DNA of 64,000 nt from Fuscovulum sp. (GTDB lineage Bacteria; Pseudomonadota; Alphaproteobacteria; Rhodobacterales; Rhodobacteraceae). Positions 40,964-48,964 of the stretch are shown in pieces (position 1 is the first letter of the stretch; each line of letters opens with the position of its first letter). A model generated the notes under the pieces. It saw only the letters and a list, made by a program, of their open reading frames with translations, ran no database searches and was not told the origin of the DNA. The DNA lies in assembly GCA_035192965.1 (NCBI GenBank), contig CP136571.1, positions 702,501 through 766,500 on the forward strand. Reading direction: 5' to 3'. Position numbers and translations under genes: made by a program.

Positions 40964-42214
40964 TCAGGCCTTGCGGCGATGGGCGGGGGGGATGCCCTGT
41001 ACGGCGCGGTATTTGGCGACGGTGCGTCGGGCGATCACCGCGCCTTCGTCCGACAGGGCGCGGGCGAGGGCATCGTCGGAGAGGGGATTGCGGCGGTCCT
41101 CGCGCGCGATGAGCGTGGCGAGTTGGGCGCGCAGGGCGGCGGCGGAGAGATCGGGGGCGGCGTCGCTGCCCCGGCGGGCGGAGAACAGCGCGCGCAGCCA
41201 GAAGGTGCCGCGCGGGGTGTCGACGCTGGTGCCGGAGACCACGCGGCTGATGGTGCTTTCGTGCAGTTCGAGGGCGTCGGCGACATCGGCCATGGTCATG
41301 GGCAAGAGGCGGGCGGGGCCGTGATCAAGCGCGGCCTCTTGTCGGCGCAGGATTTCCTGGCCCACGCGCAAGAGGGTGGCGTTGCGCGCCTCGACCAGAC
41401 GGAGCAGGGCGCGGGCGGGGCCCTGACCTTTGCCACGGCCGGGCGTGACGGTGACGCTGGGCAGGGCGGAACGGTTGAGAGCGACGGTCCAGCCCAGATC
41501 GCCCCTGCGGGCGATAAGATCGGGTTCGCGGATCGGGGCGGCGAGGCTGTCGAAGGCGGCACCGGGTTTGGGGTTCATCGCGCGGATGGCGCGGATGGCC
41601 TGGGCGATTTCGGCTTCGGTTGCGCCGAGCTTGCGGGCAAGACGGGCGGTGTCATTCGTGGCCACCAGATCGAGGTTGTCGATGACGCCCAGCAGGACGG
41701 GATCGGCGGGGCCTTCGGCGCGGGCTTGCAGCCGCAGGCATTCGGACAGGGAGCGGGCGAAAAGGCCTGCGGGTTCGATGCTGTGCAGACGGGTGAGGAC
41801 GACATCGACCTGTGCCACGTTCACGCCAGCATCGGCTGCGATCTGGCGCAGGGGTTGGCCCAGCCAGCCGGAGGGTTCAAGCGCATCAGCAAGGGCAAGT
41901 GCGATGCGGGCGTCAAGCCTGGACAGGGATTGGCGGGCGATCCAGTCGGTGACATGGGCCATCAAGCTGGGCGGGGCGGATTCGGCCAGGCTGGGCGGGG
42001 GATCATCGCTGCGAAACATGCTGTCCCAGCGGGGAAGCCAGTCGCCGGCGGGCGGCGGGCCAAGCTGCAATGCGGGGTTTTCGGCGGCCTGTTCTTCGAG
42101 ATAGCGGGTCAGGCCTGCGGCATCGGCCTTGAGCAGGCGCAGCGAGGATTGCAGCGCCATCGAGAGGTGCAGGCGCTGGGTGGTGGTGACTTCGATCCGC
42201 TGATTGGTGGCCAT
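40964..42214 (-). CDS. rpoN: RNA polymerase sigma-54 factor (RpoN)
   Basis: 416 residues. Region I is present (RIEVTTTQRLHLSMALQSSLRLLKADA, a Gln/Leu-rich N-terminus), as are the core-binding domain, the HTH (MTMADVADALELHESTISRVVSG) and the RpoN box ARRTVAKYR near residue 400, which reads the -24 element. It is short compared with the E. coli protein (477): region II, the acidic linker, is nearly absent. Rhodobacter species carry several rpoN copies, and this looks like one of the accessory, short forms. Placed between the two selenium genes on the opposite strand. Confidence 0.9.
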   Translation of the reverse strand: MATNQRIEVTTTQRLHLSMALQSSLRLLKADAAGLTRYLEEQAAENPALQLGPPPAGDWLPRWDSMFRSDDPPPSLAESAPPSLMAHVTDWIARQSLSRLDARIALALADALEPSGWLGQPLRQIAADAGVNVAQVDVVLTRLHSIEPAGLFARSLSECLRLQARAEGPADPVLLGVIDNLDLVATNDTARLARKLGATEAEIAQAIRAIRAMNPKPGAAFDSLAAPIREPDLIARRGDLGWTVALNRSALPSVTVTPGRGKGQGPARALLRLVEARNATLLRVGQEILRRQEAALDHGPARLLPMTMADVADALELHESTISRVVSGTSVDTPRGTFWLRALFSARRGSDAAPDLSAAALRAQLATLIAREDRRNPLSDDALARALSDEGAVIARRTVAKYRAVQGIPPAHRRKA

Positions 42215-42357
42215 GGGGTTTTCTAGGGCTGCGGGGCGCGTGGCGCAACAGTGCTGCAGCCTGTGGCGGGGCGGGACAATCGGGCGCTGGTGGCCCCCCT
42301 TACCTTTCGCGGGGGCGGGGGGTAGGGTGCCGGGTGGATGGCGACAGACAGGCGAAG

Positions 42358-44541
42358 ATGCAGGATCCGATCCCCCTTGTTCAGGATATCGTACTGGTGG
42401 GCGGGGGCCATGCCCATGCTCTGGTGCTGCGGATGTGGGCGATGGACCCGCTGCCGGGGGTGCGGTTGACGGTGATCAATCCGAACCCGGCGGCCCCCTA
42501 TACCGGCATGTTGCCGGGGCTGATCGCGGCGCATTACCGGGCGGATGAGATCATGATTGATCTGGTCCGGCTGGCGCGCTTTGCCGGGGCGCGGGTGATC
42601 CTGGACCGGGCGGTGGGGATCGACCGGGCGGCAAAGAAGGTGCTGTTGGCCGGGCGCGGGGCGCTGCGCTATGACCTGCTGTCGCTGGATATCGGGATCG
42701 GGTCGGACCTGCCGGATGTGCCGGGATTTGCCGAACATGCGGTGGCGGCCAAGCCCTTGGGGGATTACGCCCGGCGGTGGGGGGCCTTTGTAGCCAAGGC
42801 CCCGGCGGAGCCGCGGCTGGTGCTGATCGGGGCCGGGGTTGGCGGGGTGGAACTGGCGCTGGCCTCGGCCCATCGGTTGCGCGCGGCGGGGAGGGTGCCG
42901 CAGGTGACGCTGCTGGAACAAAGCGCGGCAGTCTTGCCAAACATCGGTGCGCGGGCGCGGGCCACATTGCTGGCGCGGCTGGACGCGGCGGGTGTGGTGA
43001 TCAGGACGGGGGTTCGGCCCGTGGCCGTGGGGGCCGATCATGTGATGCTGTCGGATGGAGCGAGGCTGGCATCGGATTTCACCCTGTCGGTGGCGGGGGC
43101 GCGGCCACAGGGTTGGCTGGCCGAGACGGGGCTGATGATGCACGAGGGCTTTGTCACCGTGGACCGGCATCTGCAAACGTCGGACCCGGCGATCTTTGCG
43201 GCCGGCGATTGCGCCTTTTTGAGCCATGCGCCGCGGCCCAAGGCCGGGGTCTATGCGGTGCGGGCAGCACCGGTGCTGCTGCACAATCTGCGGGCAGCGG
43301 CGGCGGGATTGCCCTTGCAGCCGTTCCACCCGCAGCGGGATTATCTGAAGCTGGTCTCGCTGGGGCCCCGCGAGGCGGTGGCGGACAAGTTCGGCCTGCG
43401 GTCGGGCGGGGCGTGGCTGTGGCGATTGAAGGACCGGATCGACCGCAAGTTCATGGCGAAGTTCGACGCCTATCCCGTCATGTCGCGGGTGGTGCCTGCG
43501 CCCGGCGCATTGGGGCTGGCCGAGGCGATGGGGGAAAAGCCGCTTTGCGGTGGCTGCGGGGCAAAGGTCGGGCCGGGGGCGTTGAGCGCCGCGCTGCGGG
43601 GACTGCCGGTGCCCGTGCGGGGGGATGTGCTGTCAGGGCCGGGGGATGATGCGGCGGTGCTGCGGCATGGCGAGGGGGTGCAGGTGATCACCACCGATCA
43701 TCTGCGCGCGACCTGTGCGGATGCGCGCCTGATGGCGCGGATCGCGGCGATTCATGCGCTGGGCGACATCTGGGCGATGGGGGCTGCGCCGCAGGCGGCG
43801 CTGGCGCAGGTGACGCTGCCGCGCCTTTCCGAGGTGTTGCAGGCCGACATGCTGGCCGAGATCATGGCGGCGGCGGGTGAGGTATTCGGCGCGGCCGGGG
43901 CGGATGTGGTGGGCGGGCATACGACCGTGGGGGCGGAACTGACGATCGGGTTCACCATCACGGGGTTGGCGGCGCGGCCTGTGACCAAGGCGGGGGCGCG
44001 GCCGGGGGATGTGCTGATCCTGACCAAGGCGCTGGGGTCGGGCACGATCATGGCGGCGGATATGGCGCTGGCGCGTATCCCCGGTGCAATTCTGGGCGAG
44101 GCGGTGGCGGCCTGTTGGGCGGCCATGGCCGTGCCGCAGGAGCGGGCGGCGGCGGCCCTCGCCCCCGTGGCCCATGCGATGACGGATGTGACGGGGTTCG
44201 GGCTTGCCGGGCATCTGCTGGAGATGCTGGAGGCATCGGGTGTGGCGGCGCAGATTTCGCTGGCACAGCTGCCGTTGATGCAGGGTGCCGAGGCATTGGC
44301 GGCGCAGGGTGTGGCAAGCACGCTTGCGCCTGCGAACCGGGCTGCCGTGATGGGGCGGATGAGCGTGCCGGGGGGGCCGCGCGGGGCGTTGCTGTTCGAT
44401 CCGCAGACGGCGGGGCCGCTGTTGGCCGCGGTGCCGGAGGATCGGGCCGGGGCGGTGCTGGCGGCGCTGGTGGACGCGGGGGTGCCTGCGGTGCGGATCG
44501 GGGTGGTTCAGGCAGGGGTGCCTTATCTGCACGTGGTGTAA
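42358..44541 (+). CDS. selD: NADH dehydrogenase-like / selenide, water dikinase (SelD) fusion
   Basis: 727 residues. Residues about 10-375 form a pyridine-nucleotide-disulfide (NDH-2-like) flavoprotein: IVLVGGGHAHALVLRMW binds FAD, LIGAGVGGVELALA binds NAD(P), and FAAGDCAFL is the second FAD motif. Residues about 390-727 form SelD: the P-loop reads C397-GG-C400-GA-K403, keeping the catalytic Cys and Lys, then GPGDDAAVL, DVVGGHTTVGAE and DVTGFGLAGHLLEML. It makes selenophosphate from selenide and ATP; the flavoprotein part may handle selenide redox. ATG 42358 is preferred over GTG 42334. Confidence 0.92.
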   Translation: MQDPIPLVQDIVLVGGGHAHALVLRMWAMDPLPGVRLTVINPNPAAPYTGMLPGLIAAHYRADEIMIDLVRLARFAGARVILDRAVGIDRAAKKVLLAGRGALRYDLLSLDIGIGSDLPDVPGFAEHAVAAKPLGDYARRWGAFVAKAPAEPRLVLIGAGVGGVELALASAHRLRAAGRVPQVTLLEQSAAVLPNIGARARATLLARLDAAGVVIRTGVRPVAVGADHVMLSDGARLASDFTLSVAGARPQGWLAETGLMMHEGFVTVDRHLQTSDPAIFAAGDCAFLSHAPRPKAGVYAVRAAPVLLHNLRAAAAGLPLQPFHPQRDYLKLVSLGPREAVADKFGLRSGGAWLWRLKDRIDRKFMAKFDAYPVMSRVVPAPGALGLAEAMGEKPLCGGCGAKVGPGALSAALRGLPVPVRGDVLSGPGDDAAVLRHGEGVQVITTDHLRATCADARLMARIAAIHALGDIWAMGAAPQAALAQVTLPRLSEVLQADMLAEIMAAAGEVFGAAGADVVGGHTTVGAELTIGFTITGLAARPVTKAGARPGDVLILTKALGSGTIMAADMALARIPGAILGEAVAACWAAMAVPQERAAAALAPVAHAMTDVTGFGLAGHLLEMLEASGVAAQISLAQLPLMQGAEALAAQGVASTLAPANRAAVMGRMSVPGGPRGALLFDPQTAGPLLAAVPEDRAGAVLAALVDAGVPAVRIGVVQAGVPYLHVV

Positions 44542-44546
44542 GGGGG

Positions 44547-44691
44547 GCGAAATCTGACGCAGATTTCGCGACGATTTTTGAACGCAAAAATCGCCTTTTC
44601 CGCGCGGCACAGCGTGAAGGGGCCGGAATTTGCGTCAAATTCCGGGGCGGTTTCTGTGCCAGAAACCGTTTTGGCGACCTGTTGGGTCGCC
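44547..44691. repeat. Array of five hairpins (copy C)
   Basis: H1 arms GCGAAATCTG and CAGATTTCGC (44547-44569), identical to copy A. H2 arms CGATTTTTG and CAAAAATCG (44572-44593), loop AACG. H3 arms CCGGAATTTG and CAAATTCCGG (44623-44645), loop CGT, as in A. H4 arms CGGTTTCTG and CAGAAACCG (44648-44668), loop TGC. H5 arms GGCGACC and GGTCGCC (44673-44691). It starts 6 nt after the selD stop and ends 65 nt before the next gene. Confidence 0.92.
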
Positions 44692-44756
44692 TTCGGGGGT
44701 GATCTTGGACAGACTTCGGATTAGGTGCCGGAGCGGAACAGTCTTGCAGGTCGGCG

Positions 44757-46760
44757 ATGGCGTATTTTCTGGGCGTGGATACAGGCGGCACCTACACCGA
44801 TGCGGTGATCGTGGATGAGGCTGCGACGCGGGTGATCGGATCGGCCAAATCGCTGACCACGCGGGGGGACCTGGCGCTGGGGATCGGGCGGGCGGTCGAT
44901 GCGGCACTGGCCGGGGCGGGGGTTGCGCCGGGGCAGGTGTCGCTGGTGTCGCTGTCTACCACGCTGGCCACCAATGCGCTGGTCGAGGGGCAGGGCGGGC
45001 GCGTGGCGCTGGTCTTTATCGGGTTTGATGCGGCCGACCTGGAACGCGGGGGTCTTGTCGAAGCGCTGAAGGGCGATCCGGTGATCCATCTGGCGGGCGG
45101 GCACAGCCATGCGGGGACAGAGATCGCGCCGCTGGATCTGGCGCGGCTGGAGGCCGAGGTGGCTGCGCTTGCCGATCAGGTGGTGGGCTTTGCGGTGGCC
45201 GCCAGTTTTGCCACCCGCAACCCGGCGCATGAAGTGGCGGCGCGGGCGGTGATCCGGCGGGTGACGGGGCGGCCGGTGACCTGTTCGCATGAGCTGTCGG
45301 CCAATCTGAACGGGCCGAAGCGGGCGCTGACGGCGGTGCTGAATGCGCGGCTGATCGGGATGATCGACCGGCTGGTGGCGGCCTGCGAACGGCATCTGGA
45401 TGCGGTGGGGATTGTGGCGCCGCTGATGGTGGTGCGCGGCGACGGGGCGCTGATTTCTGCGGCGATGGTGCGGGAGCGGCCGATTGAAACCATCCTGTCC
45501 GGCCCGGCCGCTAGCATCGTTGGCGCGCGGTGGTTGACCGGGGAATCCGATGCGCTGGTATCCGACATCGGGGGCACGACGACGGATGTGGCCCTGCTGC
45601 GCGGTGGGCTGCCGGAGATTGACCCGCAAGGCGCGCGGGTGGGCGGGTTCCGCACCATGGTCGAGGCGGTGGCGATGCGGACCACGGGGCTGGGCGGTGA
45701 CAGCGAGGTGCATCTGATCACCGAAGGGCTGAACGGCGGGCTGCGGCTGGGGCCGCGGCGGTTGGTGCCGGTGTCGCTTTTGGCGGTGGAGCATGGGCCG
45801 ATGGTGCATGCGGCGCTGGATCGCTGGCTGTCGGCGGATGCGGTGGGCGAATATGACGGGCGGTTCGTGATCCCGATGGGGGGAAATACGGGCGGGCTGG
45901 GGCCGCGCGATCTGGCGGTGCTGGGGCGGGTGACGGGGCCGATGGCCGTGGGCAACGCGCTGACATCGCGGCTGGAGGTGGCGGCGCTGGAGCGGCTGGT
46001 GGCGCGCGGGCTGGTGATGATTTCCGGGGTGACGCCGTCGGATGCCAGCCATGTGCTGGGGCGGCTGGAGGCATGGGACAGTGCGGCGGCGGAAAAGGCA
46101 GTGCGGCTGCTGGCACGGCGGCGCAACGGGCGGGGCGAGCGGTTCGCGCCTGATGCAGCGACGCTGGCGCAGGCGATCGTGGATCAGCTGACACAGCAGA
46201 CGGTGGATTGCCTGCTGGAGGCCGCCTTTGCCGAGGACAGTGCCTTTGCTGGCGAGGTGCCGGAAACGCTGGCGCGGCATCGGCTGACATCGGTGGGGTT
46301 GTCGCAGCATCGCGGGATCGTCGAGATCACCGCGCGGCTTGGCGTGCCGGTGATCGGGCTGGGCGCTTCGGCCGGGTCTTACTATGGCGCGGTTGGGGAA
46401 CGGCTTGGCTGCCGGATGGTGTTGCCGCAACATGCGGGTGTGGCCAACGCCATCGGCGCGGTGGTGGGGCAGGTGAGCCAGCGGGTGACGGGGACAGTCA
46501 CCTCGCCCAGCGAAGGCCGGTTCGTGGTGCATCTGGCCGATGGGGTGCAGCAGTTTTCCGAGCGGGAAACGGCGATGGCCGCGCTTGAGGCTGCGTTGGT
46601 TGCAGAGGCCAGCACCCGCGCCCGCGCGGCGGGGGCCGAGGAACTGCACGTGACAGTCAGCCGCGACATTCGCGAGGCCGAGGTGGAGGGCCGCGCGATG
46701 TTCATCGAGGCGCAGGTGACCGCCACCGCATCCGGCCGCCCGCGCGTGGCGCATGGCTGA
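44757..46760 (+). CDS. Hydantoinase/oxoprolinase-family protein (HyuA-like)
   Basis: 667 residues of the actin-like ATPase fold used by hydantoinase A, acetone carboxylase and 5-oxoprolinase. The N-terminal phosphate loop is FLGVDTGGTYTDAV, the second loop is LVSDIGGTTTDVALL, and SLSTTLATNALVEGQGG and SGPAASIVGARWL are typical. The C-terminal part (about 520-667) continues into a HyuA-C domain. No HyuB partner lies downstream; a tRNA gene follows. It probably hydrolyses a cyclic amide with ATP; the substrate is unknown. Confidence 0.82.
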   Translation: MAYFLGVDTGGTYTDAVIVDEAATRVIGSAKSLTTRGDLALGIGRAVDAALAGAGVAPGQVSLVSLSTTLATNALVEGQGGRVALVFIGFDAADLERGGLVEALKGDPVIHLAGGHSHAGTEIAPLDLARLEAEVAALADQVVGFAVAASFATRNPAHEVAARAVIRRVTGRPVTCSHELSANLNGPKRALTAVLNARLIGMIDRLVAACERHLDAVGIVAPLMVVRGDGALISAAMVRERPIETILSGPAASIVGARWLTGESDALVSDIGGTTTDVALLRGGLPEIDPQGARVGGFRTMVEAVAMRTTGLGGDSEVHLITEGLNGGLRLGPRRLVPVSLLAVEHGPMVHAALDRWLSADAVGEYDGRFVIPMGGNTGGLGPRDLAVLGRVTGPMAVGNALTSRLEVAALERLVARGLVMISGVTPSDASHVLGRLEAWDSAAAEKAVRLLARRRNGRGERFAPDAATLAQAIVDQLTQQTVDCLLEAAFAEDSAFAGEVPETLARHRLTSVGLSQHRGIVEITARLGVPVIGLGASAGSYYGAVGERLGCRMVLPQHAGVANAIGAVVGQVSQRVTGTVTSPSEGRFVVHLADGVQQFSERETAMAALEAALVAEASTRARAAGAEELHVTVSRDIREAEVEGRAMFIEAQVTATASGRPRVAHG

Positions 46761-46820
46761 GAAACGGGCACGGATCGTGACTTGACGCCACCTTTGCTGC
46801 ACTGTAGGCAGCGCGCCAAT

Positions 46821-46897
46821 GGCTAGGTAGCTCAGTTGGTTAGAGCATGCGACTCATAATCGCAGGGTCGGGGGTTCGAGTCCCCCCCTCGCCACCA
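46821..46897 (+). tRNA. tRNA-Met (anticodon CAT)
   Basis: 77 nt including the encoded CCA. D stem GCTC/GAGC, anticodon stem TGCGA/TCGCA with loop CTCATAA (anticodon 46855-46857), T stem GGGGG/CCCCC with loop TTCGAGT. The acceptor pairs GGCTAGG with CCTCGCC, which leaves one T4-C69 mismatch. The first pair G1-C72 is formed, so it is an elongator rather than initiator tRNA; tRNA-Ile2 (lysidine-modified CAT) cannot be excluded. Confidence 0.93.
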
Positions 46898-47426
46898 CTT
46901 TCCCGTTCTATCAAGATTATCGTTCATATTGAACGTGACAGGTTTCTATCGGGCAGAGCTGGGCGCGGCATTCTGGCCTGCCAGTCTGACCAGTGATGAT
47001 GGTCACACGGAATCGAGCCTTATGGCTTTTGGCTGTCTCCTTGCAGACGCTCCTACGCATGTATTGCCAAAGGATCAGCGGAGTGGATTACGAAACGTAG
47101 GTGACGTGGCCGACCTGCGTGTTCGATAGGGTGCACTTTGGTGCGGCTATGCGCTCTGTTCTTCTTATGCCTTTGAATGTCGTGCCGTCGACAATGTGTT
47201 TCAGGCCGGAGGCTATCTTTTTCAGGTCCTTCGAGCCCGCGTCGTTTGGGTTTATGCCGAAAGCGCAGCTTGTCATAGCGGACAGTCTTGCTGCGGGACT
47301 TCCGGCCGGGGATGCAGGGGCGTGTAGGCGGGTTATTGCCTGTAACAGCATCATCCATGACTAAGTGGTATGCGCAGGATTTTCGGCAGCAGTTTGGTAG
47401 CCCTAGTGCGGTAACCACGTATTCAA
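46898..47426. other. Low-coding region after tRNA-Met
   Basis: 529 nt, visibly less GC-rich than the surroundings and without a convincing intact gene. It contains an IS5-like relic (next entry). I found no second copy of the tRNA 3' end in the window that would mark an attachment site. Confidence 0.6.
47090..47354 (-). mobile_element. Degenerate IS5-family transposase fragment
   Basis: On the minus strand, 47331-47260 reads PPTRPCIPGRKSRSKTVRYD followed by KLRF. That resembles the segment just before the catalytic Glu of IS5-family (IS427-like) transposases, usually ...CIPxRKxRxKPVRYDKRRY. The expected RNRIEIMFGRLKDWRR that should follow is not found in any frame, and the upstream DDE parts are missing. 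No inverted repeats were identified. Probably a remnant after deletion and frameshift. Confidence 0.45.
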
Positions 47427-48260
47427 TCAGCGCACGGCCCGTTGTGCCGCCTGATCGTCCAAGAGCTTGTGGATCAGGCCCACTTGTCCGGTAACCTCTG
47501 CCTTGGCGTAGATGTTTCGCAAATGCGACCTGACCGTGGACTCGGCCACGCCAAAGGCAGAGACGATGTCGGTTGCGGCGAGGCCGTCTCGGATCAGGGT
47601 GCAGATGCGCAGTTCGGTCGCGGTCAGTTGCCAGGGATTTGCGCTGGACAGCGCTTCGGGGGCGGAAGACGGATCGGGGGCCATTCGCCGTGTGACGCTG
47701 GGCGTGTTCGACATCAGGCGCGCGATGCGCCCCTCCGGGCGGCGATTCCAAGCAAAGGCGATGGCTTGGGCCAGAGTGTCCAATTGATCGTAATGATGCC
47801 GGTCAAGGCGGCGCGGCAGGTGAAATTCCAGCATATCAATGACGCCGGTGGCATGACCCAGAACGACGAGGATCACGTCGGCAATCGCGCGTTGTGTAAG
47901 CCAATGATGCTGTTGCGGATCGAGACGGTCGTCCTCGGCATGGCTCGGGTCGCGCAAGGACCAGAGGCTGCCGCCGCGGGCGCGGTGCGGTGGTATCGTG
48001 ATGAGGTCAAGGCCCAGCGGCCGCGTCATTGGGAAAGCGCCGGTCGCAGCCTTGCAATCGTAGGACGACAGGATGCGATGTTTGCCGGATGGGATGTGGG
48101 CGCGGATCAGAACAGCGCAATCCGCCCGCACGCAACGGGACAGGCTGCTCATCGCGGCGCGCAGATCGCCGGTGCCGTGCAGGCATTCGGTCCAGAGAAT
48201 CGCGGCTTCGGTCAGCGTGACCGAGGTGGAAACTGGTGTGGCTGAGAGCGGTCGTGGCAT
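47427..48260 (-). CDS. LuxR-type transcriptional regulator
   Basis: 277 residues. The C-terminal HTH (about 208-270) is LTATELRICTLIRDGLAATD followed by IVSAFGVAESTVRSHLRNIYAKAEV, a clear LuxR/GerE domain. The N-terminal 200 residues show no known sensor domain; no acyl-homoserine-lactone pocket signature is visible. It is divergent from the flp gene, so control of the tad locus is a reasonable guess. An intact palindrome TTGTTAACAA sits at 48295-48304, 35 nt upstream of its start. Confidence 0.83.
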   Translation of the reverse strand: MPRPLSATPVSTSVTLTEAAILWTECLHGTGDLRAAMSSLSRCVRADCAVLIRAHIPSGKHRILSSYDCKAATGAFPMTRPLGLDLITIPPHRARGGSLWSLRDPSHAEDDRLDPQQHHWLTQRAIADVILVVLGHATGVIDMLEFHLPRRLDRHHYDQLDTLAQAIAFAWNRRPEGRIARLMSNTPSVTRRMAPDPSSAPEALSSANPWQLTATELRICTLIRDGLAATDIVSAFGVAESTVRSHLRNIYAKAEVTGQVGLIHKLLDDQAAQRAVR

Positions 48261-48687
48261 GGCAGCACCCGATCGTCTGTGGCTGTATTTATTATTGTTA
48301 ACAAACTTAGGCGGTGTCGGAGGGCGGCCAAAGAAAATTCGCGGTTACAAGACCTTTGGCTGATCCGCCGGGATCAATGCTGGCGCGGAGCGTGTATTTT
48401 CCATGATTTCGCCATAGTTCTGCCACCAACGGTTGTTGGCCAATATTCAAAAGTGCGAATCACTGCATCCGAATGATGGTCTTTGCATCTGCGCAATCCG
48501 TTGTTTTGCAATCTTAGGGCGTAAATTCGGGCGCGCTGACACAACCCTGCATCGTCATTCTTCACAGGTTCAGACGATCCAAGCGGTCTGATCCATCCCC
48601 TATCATGCCCTCATTCCGGCGAAGAACCTGCCGGGGTAGCGGCGTGCAGAACGCCGTTCCATCGCAACCTGGGAATGGAAACAGATC
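48261..48687. other. Divergent intergenic region luxR-flp
   Basis: 427 nt, A/T-richer than its neighbours. Contains TTGTTAACAA (48295-48304) and CCAAC-GGTT-GTTGG (48426-48439), both inverted repeats that could be regulator sites. It must hold both divergent promoters. No gene seen. Confidence 0.55.
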
Positions 48688-48885
48688 ATGAAGAAGATGC
48701 TCAAGACTTTCTGGAAGGACGAGGACGGCGCGGCGCTCGTGGAATACGGCGTGGCGCTGCTGGTGGTGATCCTCGTGGGGACGGTCGCACTGATCAACGT
48801 GGCACAGGATACGGGTGCTCAGTTCACCGACGCTGGACGCGCGACAGATGCAGTACGCGCCGCAGTTCCTCCGGCTGGCCCCTAA
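48688..48885 (+). CDS. flp: Flp-type pilin
   Basis: 65-residue prepilin. A short charged leader MKKMLKTFWKDEDG is followed by AALVEYGVALLVVILVGTVAL, with the Flp-specific Glu at +5 and Tyr at +6 after the predicted cleavage behind Gly14. The polymer forms the Tad pilus used in adhesion. ATG 48688 has a GGAAAC ribosome site. A stem-loop after the gene separates it from cpaB. Confidence 0.93.
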   Translation: MKKMLKTFWKDEDGAALVEYGVALLVVILVGTVALINVAQDTGAQFTDAGRATDAVRAAVPPAGP

Positions 48886-48896
48886 GCTCAAAAAAC

Positions 48897-48936
48897 TGTG
48901 AGCACACGGCCTGAAAAACTTGGTCGGGTGCTCACA
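48897..48936 (+). promoter_or_regulatory. Intercistronic stem-loop between flp and cpaB
   Basis: TGTGAGCAC (48897-48905) pairs with GTGCTCACA (48928-48936), with an inner CGGCC/GGTCG stem. There is no T-run after it, so it is more likely an mRNA-stabilising or partial read-through element that keeps pilin message above assembly-gene message. Confidence 0.6.
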
Positions 48937-48964
48937 AAGATCCCAGCTCCCTCTGGAGGCAACC

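Noticed and set aside
47053..47751. 232-codon minus-strand frame overlapping the LuxR gene
   Set aside because: Its first half is a shadow of the LuxR gene; only the short IS5-like segment carries any signal.
46821..48260. Attachment site of a genomic island at tRNA-Met
   Set aside because: No integrase gene and no second copy of the tRNA 3' end within the window; kept only as a possibility in the findings.
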